From positions 434,001 through 498,000 of the forward strand of contig JAIQEU010000006.1 of assembly GCA_020073665.1 (NCBI GenBank): a DNA stretch of 64,000 nt, in the 5' to 3' direction. Made by a program: the position numbers and the translations under genes. The stretch comes from Terriglobia bacterium. GTDB taxonomy: Bacteria; Acidobacteriota; Terriglobia; Terriglobales; Acidobacteriaceae. Shown here piece by piece: positions 35,529-42,730 of the stretch (the stretch's first letter is position 1; each line of letters begins with the position of its first letter). A model generated the notes under the pieces. The model had not been told where the DNA came from. It searched no databases and saw only the letters and a list, made by a program, of their open reading frames with translations.

Positions 35529-37520
35529 TCACTTCACCACCTGGGTCAGCGTTGCCGAACTGGCCGTGAAATTTACCAGTCCGCTGTATTCGGCCGTAAT
35601 CACGTGCGAGCCTTTGGTTAGAGACGAGGTGGAGTAGGTCCCCACTCCGTTCAGCATGATCGCCACTCCGATACACTTGCTGCCGTCTTTGAATGTCACC
35701 ACTCCGGCAGGGCTCCCGCCAAATTGGCCGGTCGCGGTGGCCGTGAAAGTCACACGCTTCCCGTAGGTCGAGGGGTTGAGCGACGACACGAGCAGGGTCG
35801 TGGTGGCTGCTTTACTCACTACCTGGTTCAGGGCCGGGGATGAGCTGGATATCAGGTTTGCGTCGCCGCCGTAGCTCGCCTTTATGCTGTGCGTGATGGC
35901 GATCAGCGCCGTCGTGGTGAAGGTCGCCGTGCCTCCGTTCAGCGGGCCGCTGCCCAGAGTGAACAGGCCATCCTTGAAGGTCACGATCTCTCCGTTCGCG
36001 GGGGGGCCGATGCTGGAACTGACCGTGGCGGTGAATGTCACCGACTGCCCGTAGATCGAGGGATTCAGGCTGGAGACGAGCGTAGTTGTAGTCGTAGCTT
36101 TGTTCACCACCTGGTTGAAGCCCGTGGAGGCACTGGCGATGAAGTTCGAGTCACCCGAATATACGGCGGTGATGGAGCGCGTCCCCACAGTGGGGAAGGC
36201 ATAGGCCAGACTCGCCTGACCGCCGCTGAGCGCGGCTGTGCCCAAAGTGTCGGAGCCGGCATAGAAGGTGACGGTCCCGGTGGGCGTACCGCCGAAGGCG
36301 CCCGCAACCGTAGCCGTGAAGAGCACAGACTGCGCCACGAGTGAGGGATTGAGCGAGGAGACAGCCGTGGTGGTGGTCGTCGCCTGGTTTACTGTCTGGG
36401 CCAGTGACGAAGAACTGGAGTCGAAGGTTGCATCTCCGGCGTAGTTGGCAACAATGGTGTGCGGACCTGCTGTGAGGGATGAAACGCTAAGCGTGGCAGC
36501 CCCGGAGCCATCGAGAGCACCTGAACCGATATCTGATCCATCGGCGGTGAAATTCACGGTCCCGGTCGGTGTGCCTGCGCTGGAGCTCACGATCGCCGTG
36601 AAGACGACTGGCTGGTTGAAGGCCGATGGACTAAGCGAAGAACTCATGGCAACGTTGGTGCTTGACTTGGTTGGGCCATTGATCAGGGTGGTGGGGAAGC
36701 CCAGGGCCTGCAAATCAGCGGTCTGGTAGACGCGGTAGTTGCCCGCCCGGTCGCTCACTCCCAGGTTGCCAGCCGTCCAGGTTCCGGGCTCGGTGAATTG
36801 TGGCAAGTATCCCGGACCTTGATAGGTGCCATCCAAGGCATCGCCAGACAAGAGAGTGTCGGTACTTACGGTGTACTGGCGCTGGCCCGACGGGCTGACG
36901 AATTCCACAGAACCCCCGCTGACGCCGGACAGGTCATCGGTGATGTGAAATGAGACCGCCCAACTGGCAGGACCGGAAATGGTGTCAATCTGCCTGGGTG
37001 AGAAATCAAAACCCACCAGCGTCGGCAGCGTCGTGTCTACAAGGGAAGTTACGATCAGGGTGGTGGGAAAGCCCAGGGCCCGCAAATCAGCGGTCTGGTA
37101 GACGCGGTAGTTGCCCGCCCGGTCGCTCACTCCCAGGTTGCCAGCCGTCCAGGTTCCGGGCTCGGTGAATTGTGGCAAGTATCCCGGACCTTGATAGGTG
37201 CCATCCAGGGCATTGCCAGACAAGAGAGTGTCGGTACTTACGGTGTACTGGCGCTGACCCGACGGGCTGACGAATTCCACAGAACCCCCGCTGACGCCGG
37301 ACAGGTCATCGGTGATGTGAAATGAGACCGCCCAACTGGCCGGACCGGAAGTGGTGTCAATTCGCGGAGGTTGAAAATCAAAACCCACCAGCACCGGCGG
37401 CGTCGTGTCTACTTGTGCAACCGCCGGCAGAGCAGCGGCGAAGAAAAAAATTACGAGTGCGAACAGCAACCCCAACCTAAAAAGGTGCTGTGCGTAGGAG
37501 GAGAGAAAGTGGGATCTCAT
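35529..37520 (-). CDS. Secreted Ig-like repeat protein with a recent internal duplication
   Basis: A 663-residue exported protein with a signal peptide (LGLLFALVIFFFAAALPAVAQ). Residues about 36-160 and 161-283 are two nearly identical 124-residue modules beginning DTTPP or DTTLP, with the conserved segment GPASWAVSFHITDDLSGVSGG. Residues about 285-663 are four bacterial Ig-like domains of about 90 residues (SSLNPS...VTFTATV...G.VTF.DG), the type found in adhesins and surface proteins. GGAGG about six bases before the ATG supports the start. The two front modules differ at few of 360 bases, so duplication or gene conversion is recent. A Ser/Thr-rich linker joins each domain. Confidence 0.88.
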   Translation of the reverse strand: MRSHFLSSYAQHLFRLGLLFALVIFFFAAALPAVAQVDTTPPVLVGFDFQPPRIDTTSGPASWAVSFHITDDLSGVSGGSVEFVSPSGQRQYTVSTDTLLSGNALDGTYQGPGYLPQFTEPGTWTAGNLGVSDRAGNYRVYQTADLRALGFPTTLIVTSLVDTTLPTLVGFDFSPRQIDTISGPASWAVSFHITDDLSGVSGGSVEFVSPSGQRQYTVSTDTLLSGDALDGTYQGPGYLPQFTEPGTWTAGNLGVSDRAGNYRVYQTADLQALGFPTTLINGPTKSSTNVAMSSSLSPSAFNQPVVFTAIVSSSAGTPTGTVNFTADGSDIGSGALDGSGAATLSVSSLTAGPHTIVANYAGDATFDSSSSSLAQTVNQATTTTTAVSSLNPSLVAQSVLFTATVAGAFGGTPTGTVTFYAGSDTLGTAALSGGQASLAYAFPTVGTRSITAVYSGDSNFIASASTGFNQVVNKATTTTTLVSSLNPSIYGQSVTFTATVSSSIGPPANGEIVTFKDGLFTLGSGPLNGGTATFTTTALIAITHSIKASYGGDANLISSSSPALNQVVSKAATTTLLVSSLNPSTYGKRVTFTATATGQFGGSPAGVVTFKDGSKCIGVAIMLNGVGTYSTSSLTKGSHVITAEYSGLVNFTASSATLTQVVK
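36681..37412 (-). repeat. Tandem DNA duplication within the Ig-like gene (period 372 bp)
   Basis: Copy one is 36681-37040 and copy two 37053-37412. They match almost base for base in frame, with scattered differences only. Each unit encodes one 124-residue front module. Confidence 0.85.
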
Positions 37521-37972
37521 GATTTCCTCCTGGAAATCCAGTTGTGCTGGAACCTGGTATGGCGACGGCGGGCCTCGGCTCGGGAGGGGGGAGTATCAGA
37601 CTACCTGGGCGAGGCACCCGGCGTTGCGGTAGTCATCAACATCATCTACGCCCTAATACTAGGTCCGGACGCACGCGGTGGAACCCAAATCAACGTCAAG
37701 CCTGATGCGATGGAGTCCCATTTTGGGCGTCACTAACGTGCTGCCCCAGGATCTCGTCGAAGGTCGATTACCGGTTTTCGAGCCAACGTGACTTCATCGG
37801 TCGCGCTGGCTGAGTGCACGGCCGGGGAAGAATTACTTCCGCATTGTCGCCAACGCGGGAACTATGCGTTGGTTGGTGAAACATCGCCATTTCATCAGCA
37901 ATTCTCAACTGCTGAATGCCGAAAACAGGCTCTGCAGGAAGTTATCTTGCTCGAATTGCTGCGACCGATGCT
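37521..37972. other. Intergenic region with a structured element
   Basis: 452 bases between the Ig-like gene and the Nudix gene. No convincing coding region was found: the open frames lack ribosome-binding sites and motifs. It holds an inverted repeat GACTACC (37598-37604) and GGTAGTC (37627-37633). Between the arms lies a second small hairpin that forms on the minus strand, about 80 bases upstream of the Ig-like ATG. It may be a structured leader, but no known riboswitch class could be matched. Confidence 0.4.
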
Positions 37973-38365
37973 CTAGACGATGGTTCCCGTGGCTAGTTTC
38001 TGCACTAGTTCCTGGTCGGCTTCCAGGAAGTCGTAGGCGGGCAGGTCGGCGGGCTTAGCCCAGCGGATATCTTTGAAGATCCGGTTTTCGATTTCTCCCC
38101 GGTACGTGCGCACTGCGTAGAAACGCAATTCCACCGCACCGCCCCCTTTGTACTGGTGACGGATGCGCGATACTTCTTCTCCGATATCGGCGTCGATGCC
38201 GAGTTCCTCCTCCAGTTCGCGGTGCAGGGCATGGCGCGGCAGTTCACCCTCTTCGATCTTGCCGCCCGGGAACTCCCATTTCAGCGGCATGGTCTGGTGC
38301 TTGGTACGTTGGCACACCAGCACCGTCCCGTCTTTGAAGATTAATGCGGCGACGACGTGTTTCAT
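37973..38365 (-). CDS. Nudix hydrolase, MutT-like (8-oxo-dGTP diphosphatase candidate)
   Basis: A 130-residue Nudix protein with a complete Nudix box (GGKIEEGELPRHALHRELEEELGI, about residues 34-57). It has the strand order of MutT, including the QYKGGGAVELRFYAVR segment. MutT hydrolyses 8-oxo-dGTP and prevents mutagenic incorporation. The frame extends to 38455, overlapping the thioredoxin gene. The ATG at 38365 avoids the overlap and starts with the first MutT strand (MKHVVAALIF). It follows a thioredoxin and a methionine-sulfoxide reductase candidate on the same strand, which fits an oxidative-damage repair cassette. Confidence 0.88.
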   Translation of the reverse strand: MKHVVAALIFKDGTVLVCQRTKHQTMPLKWEFPGGKIEEGELPRHALHRELEEELGIDADIGEEVSRIRHQYKGGGAVELRFYAVRTYRGEIENRIFKDIRWAKPADLPAYDFLEADQELVQKLATGTIV

Positions 38366-38378
38366 GGCTGCACCATCT

Positions 38379-39407
38379 TCAACGCTGAACCGCGGCTGCG
38401 GGAGTGGCTTGGGCATCGACGCAACTGGCGAAAGTGAATGCAAAGGCGGCGACACCCGCAGGACAGATCAGTTCCAGCACATGGTCCCCGAAATCGTGAT
38501 TATCAACCAGGGAGTACATGCGCGCATGCTGGACTACGATGAAGCTTTCCTGTTGCCCGCCACGGTTGCGGAAGCAGATGTCGGCTGTAGCTTGGTCGGA
38601 GCGGAGCGGTTTGCCATCCTGGCGAACCCCGACTTCGCACGCCGGGCCACGCGGCGAAGCCATCACCAGGTTTACCGCGGCGGCGGAATATTTCAGCACG
38701 ATGCGGTGTTCGCCCGCACCCGCCGCCTCCAGGTATTCCGCCGTTGAGGCCCACTGCCCGCTGGCGTAGAAACAATTCTCCTCGAGTTCACCGGAAAACG
38801 TGTAGTCCGCGATCTGGTCTTCGTGAAAACCGTCGGGGTTGCCAATGCGGCCGCGGCGGTGGCCCAGGTACAACTCCGGCGACGCCCGGTAGCAGACCGA
38901 ACCCGCGCGATCTTCGGCACGCACCGGAGGCATGATTTCCGGCAGAGCCAGTGAGGGATCCACTTCGTGCAAGAGCTCGTGAATAACGGTCTCGCACTCT
39001 GCGTATCCGCCTTCTCCGAAATGTCCGAAGCGGAGATAGCCGTCTTTGTCGAGCAGATACTTGGTGGGCCAGAAGCGGTTGGCGAAAGCTTTCCAGAGCT
39101 CGAAATTGCTGTCGATCACTATGGGATAGGTGAGCCCGAACTCGCGTACGCCGCGCTCCACGTTCGATTCGTACTGCGCGAAGGTGAACTCGGGGGTGTG
39201 GACTCCGATGACGGTCAGGCCTAAATCCCGGTAACGCTCATGCCAGGCCTGGATGTATGGCAAGGTGCGGATGCAGTTCACGCAGGTGTAGTCCCAGAAA
39301 TCCACCAACACCACGCGCCCGCGCAGCTGGCGGAAGCTCAACGGGGGTGAGTTCAGCCACACCCGTCCAATTTCCGGCGCGCGTACTTGGCCTTTTTCGA
39401 CTCTCAT
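38379..39407 (-). CDS. Thioredoxin-family protein with DipZ-like C-terminal domain
   Basis: A 342-residue protein. Residues about 10-150 are a TlpA/AhpC-type thioredoxin with C-V-N-C (Cys42, Cys45) in DFWDYTCVNC and the cis-Pro region RFWPTKYLLDKDG. Residues about 180-342 form a beta-rich domain like the C-terminal part of DipZ (EDQIADYTFSGELEENCFYASGQW). Unlike DipZ it has no membrane domain and no signal peptide, so it should be cytoplasmic. The start overlaps the stop of the GAF-domain reductase gene by ATGA, implying translational coupling. It may be the reductant for that reductase. Confidence 0.85.
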   Translation of the reverse strand: MRVEKGQVRAPEIGRVWLNSPPLSFRQLRGRVVLVDFWDYTCVNCIRTLPYIQAWHERYRDLGLTVIGVHTPEFTFAQYESNVERGVREFGLTYPIVIDSNFELWKAFANRFWPTKYLLDKDGYLRFGHFGEGGYAECETVIHELLHEVDPSLALPEIMPPVRAEDRAGSVCYRASPELYLGHRRGRIGNPDGFHEDQIADYTFSGELEENCFYASGQWASTAEYLEAAGAGEHRIVLKYSAAAVNLVMASPRGPACEVGVRQDGKPLRSDQATADICFRNRGGQQESFIVVQHARMYSLVDNHDFGDHVLELICPAGVAAFAFTFASCVDAQATPAAAVQR

Positions 39408-39898
39408 GCGGACGATTTTTCCAGTTGTTTGCCGACCAGCGCGGCGCAGTGCTCCACGAGTTGGCGATCTTCAGAGCTGAACGCAGCAGGGAAGTGGCTG
39501 TCAATATCGAGTTCCCCCACGACCTTGCCATGAACGAATACAGGAACCACAATTTCCGACTTGGTTTCAATCGAGCAGGCGAGGTAGCGTGAGTCGCTGT
39601 GGACGTCGTCGACCACGACCGTTTTGCCGCTGGAGGCAGCCGCGCCGCAAATGCCCTGGTTCAGCGGAATGCGGGTATGAGGCGTCATGGCCCCTTCGAA
39701 GTGCCCCAGCACCAGGACTGGCGCCTGGCCGGACGCCGTGGACTTCTCGATCATGTAGAACCCGACCCAGTTGTATTTCAGCATGCGCTGGTGCAGCAGC
39801 TTCACCACCTGCGCCATGAGGGTGTCCGCAGAGCGCGAGGCCGAAGCCAGGAGGTCCAACTCGTTGAGTACTTCGTCAGTTTTAGAGGCGGTAGTCAT
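39404..39898 (-). CDS. GAF-domain free methionine-R-sulfoxide reductase candidate
   Basis: A 164-residue GAF protein of the fRMsr (MsrC/YebR) type, which reduces free Met-(R)-sulfoxide with thioredoxin. The active-site region RIPLNQGICGAAASSGKTVVVDDVH and the strand LACSIETKSEIVVPVF match the family. The Cys84 and Cys108 spacing (24 residues) equals the Cys94/Cys118 pair of E. coli. The third family cysteine, ten residues earlier, is His74 here, so the resolving step may differ or it may be a ligand-binding GAF. It is coupled to a thioredoxin gene by a four-base overlap. Confidence 0.82.
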   Translation of the reverse strand: MTTASKTDEVLNELDLLASASRSADTLMAQVVKLLHQRMLKYNWVGFYMIEKSTASGQAPVLVLGHFEGAMTPHTRIPLNQGICGAAASSGKTVVVDDVHSDSRYLACSIETKSEIVVPVFVHGKVVGELDIDSHFPAAFSSEDRQLVEHCAALVGKQLEKSSA

Positions 39899-39910
39899 AA
39901 GGATTGTGTG

Positions 39911-40765
39911 TCAACTCGGCGGATGCTCGCGCACCTGGCCGCGTACATCCGCGATACATCTTAGACCCGACGGTTGTGGAAAACGTTCGGGATGAATCGC
40001 CGCCGCCAATGCCCGCAGGCCCTGCACCAGGGTGGGAGCCGGAGTGTTCAGAAACTCGTCGCGAATGCAGTAGACGCGGCCGGCCTTCACCGCGGGCGCT
40101 TCTAGCCAGCCGCGATCGCTGACAATTTTGTCCAGCGGAACGCGGTCGCCAGCGCCGCACCAGGCGGCAACCAGTACCTCGGGACGGTGGCTCAAAACCG
40201 TCTCTGCGGATTGTTGGACGCCGGGCTCTCCGATAAACTCGCCTCCGGCCGCTGCCACCAGTTCGGCTACCCAAGGCTGAGACGCGATCAACGGCTTGCC
40301 CCACTCTTCGCAAAAGACGCGCGGTCGTGGACTACCGTTTACCTGGCTGCGGATGGCTTCGATTTCGCGCTGCATGTCAGCGATCGCTAGCTGGCCTTGC
40401 TGGGGAACTCCCATCACGCCGGCAATGCTGGCGATGTCGGTGTAGATGTCAGCCAATGTCCTGGGCGCCAGGCCCAGGAAACGGGCTCCGGATTTCAAAA
40501 TCTCCGTTACCGCCTTTTCCTGGTAAGGGACCGCGGCGATGACCAAGTCGGGATGGGCGGCAATGATCTCGTCCGTCTTAGCGGTCCAGGAATCGGCGAC
40601 GATGGTGCGGCGGCTGCCGGCAATTTCCGGGCAGATGTCCACACAGTACTTGGTACAGGCGACTACCCGCTCCAGTTTGCCAATGGCACCCAGAATGACT
40701 GTCGCGCTGGGCTGCAAGCTCACGACGCGTTGGGGGGAGTGGTCGGGAAACATAGGAGGTTTCAT
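39911..40765 (-). CDS. BtuF-like substrate-binding-family protein without a signal peptide
   Basis: A 284-residue helical-backbone metal/cobalamin-receptor fold. It opens RVVSLQPSATVILGAIGKLERVV and contains WTAKTDEIIAAHPDLVIAAV and RPRVFCEEWGKPLIA, typical of BtuF/FhuD-family binding proteins. Such proteins deliver vitamin B12 or siderophores to ABC importers, but this one begins directly with the first beta strand and has no export signal or lipobox. It may be cytoplasmic or its start may be mispredicted; no better upstream start was found before the divergent gene. No transporter genes are adjacent. It lies 12 bases upstream of the GAF gene. Confidence 0.8.
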   Translation of the reverse strand: MKPPMFPDHSPQRVVSLQPSATVILGAIGKLERVVACTKYCVDICPEIAGSRRTIVADSWTAKTDEIIAAHPDLVIAAVPYQEKAVTEILKSGARFLGLAPRTLADIYTDIASIAGVMGVPQQGQLAIADMQREIEAIRSQVNGSPRPRVFCEEWGKPLIASQPWVAELVAAAGGEFIGEPGVQQSAETVLSHRPEVLVAAWCGAGDRVPLDKIVSDRGWLEAPAVKAGRVYCIRDEFLNTPAPTLVQGLRALAAAIHPERFPQPSGLRCIADVRGQVREHPPS

Positions 40766-40834
40766 GGTAAAGGATGGGGATGGAAAATGGCGGGCTCGAC
40801 GATGAATTTACAATCGGCCACGCCGTGGACGGCG

Positions 40835-40849
40835 CGACGCCGGCGCTAC
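40835..40849 (+). repeat. Dispersed palindromic repeat, copy 3
   Basis: Carries the GACGCCGGCGCTAC core in the gap before the NifU-like gene, directly followed by a TACAAT box (40852-40857) eight bases before that gene's ATG. Confidence 0.5.
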
Positions 40850-40865
40850 GTTACAATTTCGAACG

Positions 40866-41225
40866 ATGTATTCTCCTCAACTACTCGACCACTTTGAGCA
40901 CCCGCGTAATGCGGGTGAAGTGGCTCATCCGGATGCGTCCGCACAGATCGAGAATCCAGCCTGCGGTGACATTTTGAAACTTACTCTGCATGTCGGCGAC
41001 GGCCGCATCAAAGCGATTCGCTTTCTGGCCAAGGGATGTGTTCCTGCCATGGCGTGCGGATCACTGCTGACCGAACTGGTGCAAGGCAAGAGCGTGGAGG
41101 AGGCCCGCAGACTGCGTCGCGAGGACCTGGTGTTGGCCATCGGTGGCTTGCCCGAGGCTTCCGGGCACGCCTCGCATCTGGCGATGGACGCGCTTGCGGC
41201 AGTACTTAGGCAGATCAAGAGCTAG
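40866..41225 (+). CDS. NifU/IscU-like iron-sulfur scaffold with a lost cysteine
   Basis: A 119-residue IscU N-terminal-domain protein. Conserved features are Cys33 and Asp35 in NPACGD, and Cys58 in AKGCVPAMACGS. The third cluster ligand, normally C in K-x-H-C-S, is Ala102 (GHASH), although His101 is kept. An extra Cys64 sits where family members usually have Ser. It therefore may bind a cluster in a different way or act only as a carrier. There is no IscS or HscA nearby. The start follows a TACAAT box by eight bases. It lies opposite the HAD gene, with a dispersed repeat on each side. Confidence 0.85.
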   Translation: MYSPQLLDHFEHPRNAGEVAHPDASAQIENPACGDILKLTLHVGDGRIKAIRFLAKGCVPAMACGSLLTELVQGKSVEEARRLRREDLVLAIGGLPEASGHASHLAMDALAAVLRQIKS

Positions 41226-41239
41226 CCAGAGATCGGTAC

Positions 41240-41256
41240 GGACGCCGGCGCTACAG
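41240..41256 (+). repeat. Dispersed palindromic repeat, copy 4
   Basis: Contains the GACGCCGGCGCTAC core, located between the NifU-like gene stop and the end of the opposing HAD gene. Confidence 0.5.
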
Positions 41257-41259
41257 GTT

Positions 41260-41988
41260 TCAGTCGGGACCGCGGCCATCCGGAAAGTAAATCTTCCATC
41301 CACGTTCGCGCGCCATCTGCTCCAGGTCCGGGTTGGGATTCACCGCGCACGGGTGGCGGGCAAGTTTCAACATTTCGGCGTCCCAGCGGGAATTGCCGAA
41401 GGCCGTGTCGGGGTTTTTCTGGATTACTTCGAGGATTGCTTTCGGCTTGCCTGTCCCGGTCGGCACCCGTACCAGGCGGTCGGTGACGCGGCCGTTTTCG
41501 ATCTCGACCGCTGCCGCCAGAATCCGCTCCTCCGCGATGCCGCAATGCTTCATCCCTGCACGGATTACCCACACGTTGGTTGACGATACCGCCCAAACGT
41601 CGCACCCGGATTGCTGCAACCGCCGCACCAATTCCCGCAATTCGGGGAAGATATTGTTTACGAAATTCTCGTCGAAGTATTGACTCGCAGCACTCTGCAC
41701 CTCGGCTTCGGTCAGGCCGCGATGCATGGTGACCATCTCGCCGCACATGGTGTCTTCGTCCACTTTGCCGGCCCTGTAGTCGAGATAGCGAGGACGGGCC
41801 CAGCGCGCGATCTCTTCGGAAAGTACGCCCTGTTTCAGTTCCCAGTCGAAGAAGCCCTCGCCGGCATCCCCGGCCCACAGCGTGCCATCGCAGTCGAAAG
41901 CCGCGATGCGGGGTTGCAGACGAAGGATCGAATCTACAAAATCGGCAGCTTTGACGCTCAAGGTGGCGGTCACTTTTATGGGATCCAT
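41260..41988 (-). CDS. HAD-superfamily phosphatase, SerB-like
   Basis: A 242-residue HAD hydrolase. Motif I is FDCDGTLW with Asp32/Asp34. Later regions read VSSTNVWVIRAG (motif II) and GKPKAILEVIQKNPDTAFGNSRWD (motifs III and IV). A helical cap follows motif I. It resembles phosphoserine phosphatase-like and other haloacid dehalogenase phosphatases; the substrate is unknown. The ATG at 41988 was chosen because the longer frame overlaps the upstream gene by more than 60 bases. It is ten bases downstream of the mocA-like gene and probably part of the xdhC-mocA-HAD operon. Confidence 0.85.
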   Translation of the reverse strand: MDPIKVTATLSVKAADFVDSILRLQPRIAAFDCDGTLWAGDAGEGFFDWELKQGVLSEEIARWARPRYLDYRAGKVDEDTMCGEMVTMHRGLTEAEVQSAASQYFDENFVNNIFPELRELVRRLQQSGCDVWAVSSTNVWVIRAGMKHCGIAEERILAAAVEIENGRVTDRLVRVPTGTGKPKAILEVIQKNPDTAFGNSRWDAEMLKLARHPCAVNPNPDLEQMARERGWKIYFPDGRGPD

Positions 41989-41998
41989 GCGGCGAAGA

Positions 41999-42652
41999 TT
42001 ACTTGCGTGGAGATAACACCGAAGCGAAAAGTGCGCTGTACTCCTCCGGCGTGTCCACATTCATAGTAACAAACGGATCGGTGACCGGAAGGTAGGCGAT
42101 GTGTTGCTGGTTGAGGTGCTCGATGTCGCGAGCGGTCGCCGTGGCGGGCGCTCGCAGGAAAGCCTCGACCATCTCGCGGCCGATCAGGATGGGGTGCCCG
42201 TGCTTGCCTTCGTATTCCGGCACCACCGCCCACTGCCGGCGAGATAGCGCTGCTGCGAATGCTTCAGCCAGCGTTTGCAGGGTGACTGCGCTCACCGGCG
42301 GGCGGTCGACCAGCGTGACCATGGCCGCGTCACGTCCGTGGTTCATCACCTCGTGCAACCCAACCTGCAACGAACTGAACTGGCCGCGTTCCGGCGCGGG
42401 GTTCTCCGCCAATTGGGCTCCGTTGGCGTAAACCAGGGGCGCCAGGTTAAGTGCGTTCTTACCCGCGACCACGATCACCATGTCGCTGAATGGCATGAGG
42501 GACTGGATGGCTGCGGCAAGAAATGTCTGCGTGGCGGGTGCGGAGCCCCCGGTGCTCGCGGGCGGCCACGGGAGCAACGCCTTGTCGCGGCCCATGCGCG
42601 TGGACTCGCCGGCGGCAAGGATAACTCCGCACAGACTGGGCGTACCGCTCAT
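41999..42652 (-). CDS. MobA/MocA-type nucleotidyltransferase for molybdenum cofactor
   Basis: A 217-residue NTP transferase. The signature VILAAGESTRMGRDK lies near residues 8-22, and a second conserved region reads AMVTLVDRPPVSAVTL. The branch is that of MocA-type molybdenum cofactor cytidylyltransferases, which activate molybdopterin for xanthine dehydrogenase-type enzymes. It is next to xdhC, which loads the cofactor onto such enzymes, so MocA is more likely than MobA. The frame extends further upstream, but the ATG at 42652 starts just before the nucleotide-binding loop as expected. Confidence 0.85.
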   Translation of the reverse strand: MSGTPSLCGVILAAGESTRMGRDKALLPWPPASTGGSAPATQTFLAAAIQSLMPFSDMVIVVAGKNALNLAPLVYANGAQLAENPAPERGQFSSLQVGLHEVMNHGRDAAMVTLVDRPPVSAVTLQTLAEAFAAALSRRQWAVVPEYEGKHGHPILIGREMVEAFLRAPATATARDIEHLNQQHIAYLPVTDPFVTMNVDTPEEYSALFASVLSPRK

Positions 42653-42730
42653 GTGGGCACGATAGCAGAAAGCAGCGGGGAAGTCAGTGTGGGAAGGCCT
42701 TTTCACCGCCGGGAGCGCCGGGCGCGGCGG

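Noticed and set aside
36681-37412. CRISPR-like tandem repeat
   Set aside because: The repeat is 372 bases long, in frame, with no spacer pattern. It is a protein module duplication.
37788-37976. A 62-residue frame before the Nudix gene
   Set aside because: No homology-like features and a compositionally random sequence. It overlaps the end of the Nudix gene.
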